Assembly (NCBI RefSeq): GCF_023078275.1
Contig: NC_062973.1
Span: forward strand, 19,772,956 to 19,836,955
From: Leguminivora glycinivorella
Lineage: Eukaryota > Arthropoda > Insecta > Lepidoptera > Tortricidae
Direction of reading: 5' to 3'
DNA: 64,000 bases
Under the pieces are notes generated by a model. That model ran no database searches, was not told the DNA's origin, and worked only from the letters and a program-made list of their open reading frames with translations. The translations under genes were made by a program, and so were the position numbers. How positions within the stretch are numbered: position 1 is the first letter of the stretch; the number at the start of each line of letters is the position of its first letter. Below, piece after piece: positions 23,990 through 35,060 of this stretch.

Positions 23990-24198
23990 TCTTGTATGTG
24001 ATTTGTATTTCTTCTGTCTGTTACCCTCCGTGAATCTTTCTCACTTGGTGGTCTCATCGGAAGATCAGCGCTGGATGTCACCAGCAATACGCTGAGATGA
24101 GGCCATTTCGTGACACTTCATTCCTTTCTGTCTTGTTGTTATTATGTTTATTTGGTCTTGCCTGTGTTCACGAATAAATGTTTATTCTATTATATACC
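23990..24198 (+). mobile_element. Non-LTR retrotransposon 3' end fragment
   Basis: The stretch containing GGTGGTCTCATCGGAAGATC and GCTGAGATGAGGCCATTTCG ends in CACGAATAAATGTTTATTCT. It resembles the 3' untranslated end of a lepidopteran LINE (recognised from memory). No coding part is left. Confidence 0.5.
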
Positions 24199-25129
24199 GG
24201 TACCTTATTCGCATCTTATAAATGTAGCTCAATTTTCATGAACACACTTTTATAAAGCAAAAAAGAATTTTAGATAAAATCTCTGTTCGACTTTGCATAA
24301 AAAGTTGGATGACAGTCTGAGACATTCATTCATTTCGTTTGTGATAACCAGACACCAGACATCGTGAGTTTTATAATAGGTAGGCCTACTTCCCTACTTT
24401 TGTGAGTTTTTGGCAGGTATTATGAAATTTAAGTAAATAAAGTAATAAATAATAATACCTAGTCTTTTTTACATAGGCTGGAGCTTTCAAAAGGGCGCAA
24501 CTTTTTACATAGGTAAATAAGAATCCTGCTTGAAATCTAATAATACAAGGAATACCTACTTAATCTTGTTAGAACAACAGGTCATCCCAGATTCAAACTC
24601 AAAACCTTAATAAAATGCAAAGTACGGAAAATACCTGCACCGATTTCGAGACGACGAGACTTAAAGATTGATTAACTTTCCAATGAAGTCTTCAGTGGAA
24701 CGTAAACGACTACTAATTTGCATCTCAGTTTATTCCGAACCGAGATCTTCATTTTGCGAGAACAAGTCGTTCTGCTAATTAACGCCTCAAGGAGCTAAAA
24801 CAGGTTGTGCGATTTATCGTAAAACCCAATTTAGAGCCGGGAGGCACGCGATTACAATCTTCTCACGACAGGAAGGCGCGCAAACTCCTTCATCTCCAGG
24901 GAAATCACGCACGCAACAAACTTTATGGCAACACGTCCCGAGAAGCGATCCGCCCGCGGCCAAGACGCCGTACCACACACAGACTTATTCAAAAGAAATA
25001 GCACGCTGGCAGTGCCTCTACACGGCCTCATTCGATATTTAAAACACTCACTAGGAATACACACGTGCGACTTTAATTCCACTTTCACAGGACGACGCGA
25101 GAAGCACTGCCGCATCTACAGACACTGAC
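24199..25129. other. Start of the SAM-gene intron and unassigned DNA
   Basis: On the minus strand this is downstream of the splice donor at 25129 and should be intron 1 of the SAM-domain gene. No second coding exon was recognised here. Confidence 0.45.
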
Positions 25130-25579
25130 CGTGGTTGAGTACGGCTGCAAGCTCAGGCGGATCCCGTCCTGCGCCAGCCGCTCCCGCAGCAGACGCTTCA
25201 GCTGAATCCGAGGGATCTTCACCAGCTCGGCCTTCCCCTCCTCGTACTCGTCCGCGTACTTTGCCGGCTCCACTACCGCAGAAGCCTGCTCCTTCCTGTT
25301 CTCCTCCTCGCATCTGCAGGAATCCCTGGCGGCAGCCGCCTCCTCCAAAGTGAAGTAAACAGCCGCCGCACCTTCCTCTCTCAAAGTTCTGACGGAGTGC
25401 AGCAAGCGTTGGCGATGGGTCGGATTCAGGACGCCGATGGCGTCCAGATCGGGCTCTCCGACCTGCTTGCATATTTCTAAGTCATCATAACCATTGTCTA
25501 TAAAACTTTCCGCGTACTGGCCCAAGTGGAGCGATCGCAACCACTCGATCACGATGTTGCCGCTCGTGGACGAGGCCAT
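25130..25579 (-). CDS. SAM-domain protein, SAMD5-like, first coding exon
   Basis: 150 codons from ATG (25579, good context GCGATGG) to a splice donor (ACG|GTCAGT, exon end 25130). Residues 8-70 form a SAM domain: W13, then L17/L19, Y22, F26, the NGYDDLE block (29-35), DLDAIGVL (44-51), and the helix HRQRLLHSVRTL (55-66). A short YFTLEE follows, then an Ala/Cys- and Glu-rich linker (about 80-120). The basic segment IPRIQLKRLLRERLAQDGIR precedes SLQPYST. Order, spacing and both conserved ends match vertebrate SAMD5 (from memory), whose SAM domain mediates protein-protein association. The remaining C-terminal exon(s) should lie at lower coordinates; none was found. The frame stays open upstream to 25759 but without a real ATG, so 25579 is preferred. 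Opposite-strand frames are by-products of the GC-rich sequence. Confidence 0.85.
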
Positions 25580-25830
25580 CGCGTCAGGGCACGAGTCGCA
25601 TCGGGGCGTGCTCGCGTCGCGGCGTTCGGCGAGAAACTGACGGCCACGCTTCCCTTCCCCCTTTCCCTTGGAGCCGCGGTCGCCGCCCCTATAGTCCTTC
25701 GTACTTTTGCTTTTTTGACATTTTGTAGCATAATCGTCCGACGAGGTGCGTCGTTCCACGTGACGCTATCCCTGTTTACATTTTTTCCATTCAGACGCGT
25801 TCAATTAGATTTAATTTGACATCAATTTGT
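25580..25830 (-). promoter_or_regulatory. CpG-rich 5' leader and probable promoter of the SAM-domain gene
   Basis: The GC- and CpG-rich composition of the exon continues upstream to about 25760 and then drops sharply to AT-rich DNA. A perfect E-box CACGTG is at 25757-25762. The transition marks the probable transcription start region, but no TATA box or initiator was identified with confidence. Confidence 0.4.
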
Positions 25831-26590
25831 AGAGCTCGGAATTGGTATTTACATTACATGATATTAATCACGTAAGCATATTAATTCTTAAACGGATGTG
25901 ACAAAAAAAAATGTATGTATTAAAGTCAAAATAACTCTAACAGTGGGAGGTGGACGACGGAGTGATTTATTTGTGGTTTTATTCAAATAATAATACCCGA
26001 GGCGCCTCTAATATATTACTTTGAACTCTTTTGATTGGGTATGTGTATTTATAAACGCCAATTAAAGAAGTAATTAATCATTTTAATTTATTTTTTTACT
26101 CTCGATTAGGCACCAATTTCCTGTGGTCCGTGGCTAAGCTTTCTATTTGGGTATAGTTTGTTTTTATTTATTGGGGCTCAAGGACCCGGTATGCTGTAGA
26201 GTGAAGGTTCCCATTGAGTGGGGACACCTAGGGAGGGTGTAGCGAGAGGACGTGACGATAAATGCGTTATCTGCTAGGTAAGAAAGGGGATTTGAAAATC
26301 CTTTTACCACCATAGGACTGCTTTAGAATAGGCCACTGATGCGGCATAGATATAATAATGGAGTTTTTCGATTGCTTTTGTAAATACGTACCTAATTTTA
26401 CACACTAAACCGGGACTTAATCGGGTACACTTAAATCTATGTTCGGCCAGGCGTTTCGAACGTGATGTTACGTGTGCGTGCCTACATTACAGAGCCTGCC
26501 TTGCACCTGATGCGTAAAGTCATGTTCAAAATAATTTAGGACAAAATAGGTATATTTATTAGATGCGTCATTGTCATACCAAGAACAGTA
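25831..26590. other. Upstream intergenic DNA
   Basis: At 26400-26500 is a degraded copy of the repeat also seen at 62335-62445 (AAACCGGGACTTAATCGGGT, then GCGTTTCGAACGTGATGTTA). The rest is unassigned. Confidence 0.4.
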
Positions 26591-26736
26591 TAGGTGAAAA
26601 ACTTAAGAAAGTCACCTGTTGTATGTGTGAGTGACGTGTTCGAATAGGCGTTTGTTTTGTTTGTGTTACTAATTTTAAATATGTGTTCGTCACGTTACTC
26701 ACACATACAACAGGTGACTTTCAAGTTTTTCACCTA
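26591..26736. repeat. 146-bp foldback element
   Basis: The arms TAGGTGAAAAACTT..AAAGTCACCTG and TTGTATGTGTGAGTGACGTG pair with ACTCACACATACAACAGGTG and ACTTTCAAGTTTTTCACCTA. About 50 bp per arm, few mismatches, AT-rich loop. No target duplication was found. Confidence 0.75.
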
Positions 26737-27252
26737 AATTTTGATAGATAAACGCTCGTGCAAGGGTTAAGACCCCAAGAAGTTTGACGTTTAAAATAAA
26801 ACTTTCGGGGCTTTCAAAATCGCTGTCAACCTGTGGTCCAAATCCATATAAAAATCTCGGGTTAACCCTCCATTTTCGGTGGTACAATTGAAAATAAAAT
26901 TCGATAAAACTCACGTGGGAAGTAAACTTTTAAAATATACTTAATAATTTTTCATTTAGTTTAGGTTAAGTATCAACGTCAAAAGCTCGTGGCAGAGACT
27001 TTGTACCTGTTCTATCTCATTTCGGCGGCACTTGAACTTCGCACAATGGCCCGTCTTATGCGGGTAGTTTTCCTAATTAACCGCGCAGATAACGGGTTAA
27101 GCTGTTTATTTATAATTTTGTGGGACATTTCAGCTTTGAGATTTTACAGTTGTTTTGTTAGTTTTAGTTTATGTCATGCCAGAGTTGCCGGACATAATTT
27201 GTTTATTATGAATTGAAATAGATATCATATACGAAAGAAAAAATGACAAGGT

Positions 27253-27331
27253 CCACTGGTGGCCGAGCCGGGAATCGAACCCGGGTCTTCCGCTTACGCG
27301 GCTAACGTATTTACCACTAGACCACCCGCCC
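27253..27331 (-). mobile_element. tRNA-derived SINE head (truncated element)
   Basis: On the minus strand the A box is TGGTCTAGTGG (27313-27323) and the B box GGTTCGATTCCC (27270-27281), followed by CGGCTCGGCCACCAGTGGAC. The short tail beyond is ACCTTGTCATTTTTTC. The arrangement is tRNA-like but belongs to a retroposon; a different family from those at 20159 and 44448. Confidence 0.65.
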
Positions 27332-27429
27332 GCCGCCGCGCGTTGTTTATGTTTAGCTAAACTTTGTTTTACCAGATTAATTCGGATTTACATGTTTTGA
27401 TCTATGATTAATCTGAATAGTCACTCAGA

Positions 27430-27539
27430 GTTTTGAATGATTCACGGTTATTTTCATTAGACTTATATTGACCGGAATATCGGGAGCTCGACAAAAATCA
27501 AAAAGGTAATCACGGTCTATATCCCGGTCAATATAAGTC
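27430..27539. mobile_element. Leader-plus-foldback insertion with 12-bp target duplication
   Basis: The flanking repeats TAGTCACTCAGA (27418-27429 and 27540-27551) are perfect. After a 28-nt leader (27430-27457), an inverted repeat begins TAGACTTATATTGACCGG and ends CCGGTCAATATAAGTCTA at 27541, overlapping the second direct repeat by two bases. Arms about 24 bp, loop 36 nt. The layout is the same as the insertions at 12207 and 62289. Confidence 0.75.
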
Positions 27540-27597
27540 TAGTCACTCAGAATTATAAATATTGGAATTATTGGAACATATTATTTGGGTTAACTTG

Positions 27598-27743
27598 TGG
27601 CGTAGGCGAGAGGCTGGCAACCTGTCACTGCAATGTCAGAATTTGGATTTCTTTCAACCCCTTTTTGCCAAGAGTGGCACTGAAACTTATTAGTTCATGT
27701 GCTCTGCCTACCCCTTTATGGGATACAGAGACGTGATTATATG

Positions 27744-27777
<34 letters not shown>

Positions 27778-27788
27778 TGTATGTATAT
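27598..27788 (+). repeat. SINE-like repeat with (ATGT)n tail
   Basis: The sequence GTGGCGTAGGCGAGAGGCTG..CAACCTGTCACTGCAATGTC is followed by TTGCCAAGAGTGGCACTGAA and GCTCTGCCTACCCCTTTATG. It ends in about nine ATGT units. A reverse copy is at 43705-43960 and a degraded one at about 13105-13200. The simple-repeat 3' tail suggests retroposition. Confidence 0.65.
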
Positions 27789-27956
27789 TATTTGCATGTT
27801 CAGTTCACAAAATTTCTTCAAATAAATGTAGTTTTAATCCATTCAGAGTAGCATGAAAACTTGAAGAGGTGACAAACAGACAAAAATATTGTCCGAGTTG
27901 ATTCCCAAATTTTGGCTTTTGCAGCAATAAATTCGCACCACATTACTGCTACTGTA

Positions 27957-29272
27957 CGAGGGTCATGCCAAAAGAAATTAGATACTCAAAATTTACATAC
28001 TTTATTCTTTATTACAGCTATTTATTTTTTCGAAGTATTCACCGTGAACACGTATACACGTTTTCATCCGTCTAAACCACTTAGAAAATACCGATGACCA
28101 CTCTTCTTTAGACACCTCAGAAATTTCGTAATTATACGCAGCCAACGCATCTTCTTTGTTCTCAAATCGCCTTCCTTTTAATTTTTCTTTAATTTTAGGA
28201 AAAAGATAAAAATCACAGGGGGCTAGGTCAGGGGAATATGGGGGGTGGGGCAGAATAGTCACGTTTTTAAAGCTGAAATAGTCAAGTGTTCCAGCGGAAG
28301 TGTGCGGGGCAGCGTTGTCGTGGTGCCAGAGCAGGTGCCGGGTTCCTGACTTCGGCCGCTTGTCACACCAAGCTGACAGTACTCTTGGGGCACAAACTGT
28401 CACATACCATTCTGAATTAACTGTATTTTGATCTTCTAGCACTATTGTAGCAATATGTCCCGTCTTGCAGAAAAATGAGGCAACCATTTGTTTTTGTGTG
28501 CTTCGGGTTCGGCGACATTTTGTTGGCGTCGGCTCATCTTCAAAACACCATACTGTGGACTGTCGCTTTGTTTCGGGATCGTAGTTATATAGCCATGTTT
28601 CGTCACCTGTAAGTATATCATAATTATACGTTTTTGTTCTCGCCTGCGTCGAATTTATCTATCATAAATTTGCACCAATCCACGCGACGGTCTTTCTGTA
28701 AATCGGTGAGCTTGTGCGGCACCCATCTTGAACAACGCTTATGAAGAGACAGTTTACTATGAATTATAGTTTACAATGCTGCTGATCCAATGCCCAGTTC
28801 ACGCTCGAGCTCTACATATGTAATTCGTCGGTTCGCAGTGTTCGCACGAATATTTTTTTTCACAGTCTTTACATTTTCTTCAGTGACTGCGGTTGGCGGC
28901 CGTCCGGTCTTCGCCTCATCTTCAAAGCTCTCCCGTCCTCTTTTAAATTCAGCAAACCAATTGACAACAGTTGCACGTGAACACGCAGACTCTCCAAAAG
29001 TCGAGACTAAAAGTTCAAAACACTCTTGAGGTGTTAAACCTTTTTTGAAGTCATAATATAACACGAAAATCACGTCGAGTAAGCTCCATTGTTGCGGAAA
29101 ATTCCCGCCAAAATTATTTAAAAAAAAATTATTAAAAAAAGGAATGCTAAGAATTTCCAAGTGTTCCATTTTTAAATTTATAAGCAGATAATCTACCTTT
29201 ACATTGGTGTATAACTGGCCAGTATCAATCAAATGACCATGGAGTATCTAACTTCTTTTGGCATGACCCTCG
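27957..29272 (-). mobile_element. Full-length mariner transposon
   Basis: 1316 bp, bounded by TA on both sides (27955-27956 and 29273-29274). The 31-bp terminal inverted repeats begin CGAGGGTCATGCCAAAAGAA and differ at one position. Length, termini, TA target and enclosed transposase agree with the mariner group of Tc1/mariner elements. It is dead (see transposase entry) but its ends are intact enough to be moved in trans. Confidence 0.95.
28002..29169 (-). pseudogene. mariner transposase (D,D34D), inactivated
   Basis: The first part (29169-28771, 132 codons from ATG) carries the N-terminal helix-turn-helix region, including ATVVNWFAEFKRGRESFEDE and the linker GRPPTAVTEENV. It ends in a TAA stop at 28771. 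A frame change follows at about 28621-28640. The second part reads TGDETW (first catalytic Asp, codon at 28604), HHDNAAPH (second) and PDLAPCDFYLFP (third). Exactly 34 residues lie between the second and third Asp, the mariner signature. The C-terminal region ends at 28002. The catalytic residues survive, but one nonsense codon and one frameshift prevent a full-length protein. It would cut and paste DNA at TA sites in the nucleus. Confidence 0.95.
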
Positions 29273-29347
29273 TATTTAGTTTAAATTCAAACGGAACCTT
29301 AGGATGTTTCATATGTGGCCCTGTATTTTCGTTGTCGCATTCGCTAT

Positions 29348-29694
29348 CATCAAATTATAGCAACTTGTTACAAATACACAAAATGCATACTCAATCCTAC
29401 ACAATATGAGATTTAGAAAATGTGCGAGTCTTACCATCGCATAAACCGCTTCTAGCGTAGGTATTGTAGGTAACTTTATCCAAATAATTGTACTGCCGCA
29501 ATCGTCAAAATCGACGTGATTTTTACGGCTGCAATGCCATGCTGCATTACTGCGACCACAGAACTGTATAGTTCTGTGACTGCGACAGAACTGAAACATA
29601 ACCTTATGTAGGTAATAAATTAGTTTTCTGAGAAGCATCATCAGATTATAACATCGCTACGAATGCACAAAATTCAGACTCCTACAGAATATGA
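29348..29694. repeat. Diverged direct repeat pair
   Basis: A block of about 60 bp (CATCAAATTATAGCAACTTG..AATGCATACTCAATCCTACA..CAATATGAG, 29348-29410) returns in altered form at 29638-29694 (CATCAGATTATAACATCGCT..AATATGAG). Between them a short palindrome ACAGAACTGTATAGTTCTGT lies at about 29560. No coding function is seen. Confidence 0.5.
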
Positions 29695-30911
29695 GTTGCA
29701 GTCGGAACTCGGAACCCAAATTGAATTACATGATAAGCGGAGAGGTTATCACTATCCCGTGCAGGTACGCTAGATTAGACTGACCTACTTGTGGGTCTGG
29801 AAGAGACGGAATAATGGCAGTAACTATGAATAGGAACTAGAGGATTAATTAAATGATCACGTAACCAAGGAATTAGAATAACTAGACTAAAAAAGCTTTG
29901 AGGATTCATTCATAATTTCTTCATGAAATTTCGCAGCTCACTGTACATTTGAAACTATAGCTAGAATGTCTCTTGAGTCATTTATATTTATATAAAAAGA
30001 TGCAAATAGACAGACAAACGCTCTTTTTGTAATAGCCCGATCATTTTAGACAGTTTTATAATAGGTAGAATGTAGATACTCTGTGGTAAACAAGCATGCT
30101 GCCCCCGTGATTGTAAGCCGATCTCCGTAGCCACAACTCCAGATTAGTGCAAAAGTGCATTTTCCAAAATGGCGGCACTTCCAGTCGCTGTTGGGAATCA
30201 ATTGAATTTCCACCGGAGATAGCGGGCCCGTGAAATTGTGCTAGTCCGCTCTAATAATCCTGCCATCACGTTAATGCACTGTATCGTATGAATATTTGGC
30301 CTAAAACCTATTTAGTTCTTGATCATAGATGAAACTACATGAAGTATTAGGTTCCAACAAATTTAAAAGTGGAAAAGCACTGCCTTGGGTGAGATTTGAT
30401 CTCACGACCCGTATTGATCACCATGAGTAAAAATGTCTGTTATATTATCAATTTATCAATACTCAGTTCAGTTAACGTCGTAACTATAGCGCCTTCTGTG
30501 AAAGAAGGACTATTTACAGTTTGGAAATGTATGTAAGTCTGTATGATGCGACGGTCAAAATAAAAAAGTAGGTAAATAAAAAGATGAAGTGTTAATACAA
30601 TTTTCAAGGCATCATGTATACAAATATAGTACAAATACATATAGTTATTTAGTTAAGTATTAGATTTAAGTTTATTGGTTGAGGACTCAGAGGACTGAAA
30701 ATCAGCGGTCTCGCTGAGTCTCATCCACTTTACTGCACACACATCTGTAATTTTACTTACTAACTTTTTATACATTTCCATTTCGTGCTGTGTTGGTAAA
30801 TAAATATCTTTTTATTTAAATGGATCCCAAACGCGGCAATGCCTGTGACTTGTGAAATTTATCTTGACTACACTTGGACGCCCCTTGGTTTGAATTGTCA
30901 TGCTATTACAG
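29695..30911. other. Unassigned intergenic DNA
   Basis: No exon, SINE or inverted repeat recognised; only short frames on both strands. Confidence 0.4.
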
Positions 30912-31075
30912 GCCCTGTAGCCGAATGGCATTTCTCCAACGCGAAACAAAATCGAAACGCCGCAGAAAAGTAGTCTGGCTCTATCGCGCCCATACGCAAG
31001 AGCGATAGAGATAGATAGCTACGAAAGAGATATTATCATGAGCGTTTCGTGAGCGTTTGTGCATTCGGCTACGCA
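30912..31075. mobile_element. MITE, GTAGCCAAATGGCA family, copy D (reverse orientation)
   Basis: It starts CCTGTAGCCGAATGGCATTT and ends GTGCATTCGGCTACGCA. The interior reads the reverse complement of the other copies: CCCATACGCAAGAGCGATAG and GAGCGTTTCGTGAGCGTTTG. It contains an extra ATTATCATGAGCG segment shared only with copy E. Confidence 0.85.
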
Positions 31076-32335
31076 TACATGTTAGATTTGGAAAATTTGC
31101 GCGTATCGTGAATGTCATAATAATAATCCTAGCTGCGAGAAGAAAACTGTCAAAAATAATCACAAGGTAGAAACTTCGTTAGTAAGTTTTAAATAAAGTT
31201 TGCTATTGATTTTTACTGCGTTGGCGACTTTCACTGCGGCCCGTGCCATCCAAGCCATCGGCTTAATAAAGACAAAAACTTCTCAGTCAACTTATTCTTA
31301 ACTTTGTGACTGTTTAATTTAAGGGATTGCATTTGAAATACTTCTGGGCGAGCTCACTCCATCGTAGGCCACGTCTTTGCCTTTGGCTAGTCTGTGGCCA
31401 AGAGTAAGCCCATTTATAATAAATAATAATAAATATCATAGTTTACAATTCTTCTTACACTATTCTACCTTAGGCGAGCAGTACCTACATGCAACATGCT
31501 TGCCTTTTCTATAGGTACGATTCCTTTACAGGAGTACAGTATATGCCGATGTAGCTCTGAGAGATAGGTGCTGCCATCTACATACAACTTTGAGAACAAA
31601 TCAATTATGATTGCCGCGTTGTCTATAACATCATCCCAATAGCTCCGTACGTCAAAATACTTGTACAATCGCCATCAGATATATTGAGCTCAAAAATATC
31701 TACTCGCACTCAAAAGCGTAAACTATAGAAGTGTGTATCGATATTTATGACCACCTTGAATGCTCCAATGTATCTGGCGACTGCCTTTATTTCCCAGCAG
31801 CCGCGCCTCGCAGAGATAACACAAGTGGTTTCACGATAAGAAACCTTCACAAGTGTATTAGCCGGTCCTTGTTCCGTTTTCTTTCATATCAGTTTATCGG
31901 GATATCCTGCTTTCCCTATTAGCTTGGGGAAACTTGATCTTATAACTTAAGGAATCTTTAATATTTATTAGGGAAAATAGGCACGATGGAACAAGCTTCA
32001 CTTTTTATCTGATCAATGATACCTTGATAGACTCATGTCCCATATAGCTGGCATGTAATTTGTTATATATATATGTATTTGTATGTTTATGTATTGTATT
32101 TTATTTTTATGTGTGTAGTATATTGTTTTGCGTAGTATAGTTTGTGCTAGATTTCTTCTAAGTCTACATTTAGTACACCTACTTACAAGGTTAAATTTTA
32201 TTATTCTCCACTACCTAGGTTGTCTGGAAGAGATCGCTCTTTAGCGATAAGACCGCCTCTAGTTTTACCTCTTAAGTTGTTGTGTATACTTACTATATTG
32301 TTTCCTGTATTGAGGTGTGCAATAATAGTTATTTG
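31076..32335. other. Unassigned intergenic DNA
   Basis: Nothing recognisable beyond short low-complexity TATATATATGTATTTG-type runs near 32065-32110. Confidence 0.4.
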
Positions 32336-32755
32336 TTATACAAGGGGGCAAAGTTGTATTTTAACGCCGAGTGTGGAATTGAAAAACGAGCAAGTGAAAG
32401 GATTCTATAGTTGAACCACGAGCGAAGCGAGTGGTTCGAGAATAGAATCCTGAACTTGCGAGTATTTTAACACACGAGAAGTAAAATACATTTGCACCCG
32501 AGTGTAACACAAAACTTTTCTCCTCACTATAGCGAGGAAACTACAACGCAAAAAATGCATTTATCACTGCTTCCAGTAGTTCCACAGGTGGTAAATCATC
32601 TTTGTTACTAGATTCAAATACTTTTATCAATTTTACATCAGTTAATTTGACTTTATTCAAGGTCAAATTACTTTACCCACTCGTGGATAAAATGCGTTTT
32701 TACCCGCTGGTATTAAAGGACAAAACACGTGTTTCCGAGCTAGTGAGGGGAAAAG
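32336..32755 (-). repeat. ~430-bp dispersed repeat, uninterrupted copy
   Basis: The reverse complement matches the two halves at 21660-21720 and 23323-23690. It includes a palindromic centre (GGATTCTATAGTTGAACCAC..GAATAGAATCC) and the intact junction where the 1.6-kb transposon sits in the other copy. It has no coding capacity. Confidence 0.8.
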
Positions 32756-32846
32756 AGTATTTGTATTGTATTGTATTATATTGTTTCTTAAGAGACATGC
32801 GTTAGGTACTTATTTGCAGATCCAATAGTAAATACCTACATAAGTA

Positions 32847-33150
32847 GGTTCGGAAGCACTGGTGGCCACAGTAAGATCGTGCCACTTTCAATATGGAGGT
32901 CGCGGGTTCAAATCCCAGTTCGTAACAATATTTTTTTCGAAACTTATGTGCGAAATGTCATTTGATATTTGCCAGTCGCTTTTCGGTAAAGGGAAATGTC
33001 GCGAGGAAACCGGACTAATCTCAATAAGGTTTGGAAGGCCAGATAACAGTCGCTTTCGTAACATTTGTAAAAATATTGGGATTACTTTTCAAAGCGAATC
33101 CCTAGCTCCCATGAACCGTGATAATGATAACGCAAGGAGGATGACGATGA
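32847..33150 (+). mobile_element. tRNA-derived SINE, same family as 20159
   Basis: The head AGCACTGGTGGCCACAGTAA with B box GGGTTCAAATCCCAG is followed by GTGCGAAATGTCATTTGATA, TTGCCAGTCGCTTTTCGG and AGGAAACCGGACTAATCTCA. It ends at AACGCAAGGAGGATGACGAT. The A-box region is decayed and part of the body near 33035 is missing relative to the 20159 copy. Confidence 0.85.
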
Positions 33151-33555
33151 ACATCGTCCGATACATGTGCGAATACGGAGTTCGATTACGAAGTTATTGT
33201 GTCGATTTTCCGTCCTTTTGAAGTCATTATATTTACGAAAAATAATGCTTCAAATCACACACTCGGTTGATCCGAATGAGGCCAACATGTCACCAAAGAT
33301 CAACTAAACAGCAAATCCGCGAGACGACATCAACAAATCTTACAGTAACTATCTTGAATCGTAGTATATTTCGTTTTACGTCCAATTTCCATACGCACTG
33401 GGCGTGAAAAAGTTAATGGGGCACAATATTGCAGAGCCGACCGCCGAAACCATTTTAAAAGAATTGTAAGTTCCCCCAGATTGGACCGAGGAGGATATTA
33501 TAGAGCCACGGAATATGTTAGCCAATTTTAGTGCTTTCCCTGCACTATACGTAAG
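33151..33555. other. Unassigned intergenic DNA
   Basis: Nothing recognisable. Confidence 0.35.
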
Positions 33556-33735
33556 TTTAATACCGTATTTTAAAAAATATATTAGGTAGCTCACAAAAGC
33601 TGCACTGTAAGTTGCACTTACACTTACATAGCTACTATCAGCTGCAAAAGTGCATGGCCGAATTATGTATATCCTGTGTCATATTTGTGTTTCGTACAAT
33701 AAAGAGTTTATACTTACATACATACATACATACAT
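33556..33735 (+). mobile_element. Non-LTR retrotransposon 3' end
   Basis: The run TTTCGTACAATAAAGAGTTT followed by ATACTTACATACATACATAC has the form of a LINE 3' end: polyadenylation-like signal, then a short tandem tail. The coding part is lost. A similar end (GTACAATAAAGAGTTACTAC) is at about 51938. Confidence 0.6.
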
Positions 33736-34160
33736 ATGAATGAATTCATTGATAAATTCGCCATTGACTTTGCAGCTGATAGTACCTACGAATACTTACC
33801 TGTAAGAATGTGGCGGCAAAATTCTTAGCCGCGGAAAAGGCCCTCGAACTCGATATCCTTAGGAAGGTCGAGATTTTTTACATTATATACCGTCAAGTTA
33901 GGTAAATATACCCTAATATTCAAGTAAATATTTTATTACATGGCAAAATTAAAGATCGCTATTACTTAAACATAAAGAAAGAAGATAAAACTCTAAACGA
34001 ATCGAAAAACTACGCGTAACTAAGGCTGTCACGTCACATCCGTCCACGGCGATAGTTACAAAGCCACAATCCCACAAAAGGGTTTACCAAAAAACCCCTT
34101 CACCATCAATTACGTCTCGCATCCGCCATCGAAACTTCATCACGCCACAAACGGCCGCTA

Positions 34161-34436
34161 AAATAATTTATTTCCCCGTTGATTTCTTGAAAAACCCTCA
34201 TTCAGTCCTAATATATCCTTCCTAAAATCAGTGGTGCCCTCAGGATGTAGACAAATGCTCGTCCCGCACAGTCTTGACACTTTAGCCAGCGTAGAGCGAG
34301 TAATGACCCCGTCCCTTTCAACTATTTGTGTGTCCATTTGGGTCAATTGGACCTTCAAGAACTCTGCATGTTCGCGAGAGTTAAAAGCTTTTTTGCGCGG
34401 AGTATTGCTCGCTGAATGCCTATTGTTTGTTTGTCG
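34161..34436 (-). CDS. Possible exon of a coiled-coil protein, unassigned
   Basis: The minus-strand frame is open from a weak splice acceptor (CTTAACCAATTTAG, AG at 34437-34438) to a stop at 34158-34160, 92 codons. The middle reads AFNSREHAEFLKVQLTQMDT and then QIVERDGVITRSTLAKVSRL. It has the charged and hydrophobic spacing of an amphipathic helix, followed by CGTSICLHPEGTTD. There is no ATG before the motif, so it could only be an internal or terminal exon. No convincing donor was found; the frame may simply end the protein. The residue pattern is far more protein-like than other frames in the window, but the family is not recognised and no neighbouring exon was found. Confidence 0.35.
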
Positions 34437-34979
34437 CTAAATTGGTTAAGTAGTCCATTACGTTGAGACGATATTATGGCTGTTAAGAGTAGTGATGTGG
34501 TTATTTTGAGTGAATGTCCCGAATGGGAACATTCCTGGTAATTAGGCCGGAAATGTTTTTTTTTATGTGAGATTTGTTAAATAAATTGATCTCGATCGAC
34601 GTATACGAGTATGCAGTGTACTTAGTACAAACTCTTCTTTCCTCAACAAGGTGAAGTGATTTTATTACGATGATAGAAAAATAAAGTAGGGCAAGGGTTA
34701 AAAAAATAAAGAATGCTATACCAATTTCAAATTTTTACCGGCATTTTTTTAGATTTTAGAAATACTTTCACCCGCATTCCTAAACAGCAAATGGAAAATA
34801 CTCGTTGATTAATAAACACTTGGGCACAGAATTTGGAACTTAAAATAATTACCTAGAAATTCAAAATTTCTGATAAGGAATTCCTTTTTGCCCATAACAA
34901 ATAATATAGTCAATACACTTAAATCATAATCATACTCAATACACAACACATTCGAAATACAAAATAATATTTATAAAAA
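34437..34979. other. Unassigned AT-rich DNA
   Basis: No gene or repeat recognised. Confidence 0.35.
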
Positions 34980-35051
34980 AATACAAAGCGGACTCCCCCA
35001 GGCTCCAATGAGCCGCGGCGAATGCCGGGATAACGCAAGGAGGATGATGAG
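34980..35051 (+). mobile_element. 5'-truncated SINE with 9-bp target duplication
   Basis: Only the last ~70 bp of the SINE family at 20159 remains: GGACTCCCCCAGGCTCCAAT, then GAGCCGCGGCGAATGCCGGG and AACGCAAGGAGGATGATGA. TTATAAAAA flanks it at 34971-34979 and 35052-35060. Confidence 0.75.
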
Positions 35052-35060
35052 TTATAAAAA

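Noticed and set aside
25135..25819. Plus-strand frames opposite the SAM exon (Pro/Ser/Arg-rich)
   Set aside because: GC-rich antisense shadows of the SAM-domain coding sequence, with no domain of their own.
26591..26736. Fourth member of the leader-plus-foldback class
   Set aside because: No direct repeat matching the right flank was found within about 90 bp upstream.
27253..27331. Genuine tRNA gene
   Set aside because: It has A and B boxes, but the weak anticodon stem and the SINE-like continuation favour a tRNA-derived retroposon head.
28790..29029. 79-codon plus-strand frame
   Set aside because: Antisense shadow of the mariner transposase N-terminal part.
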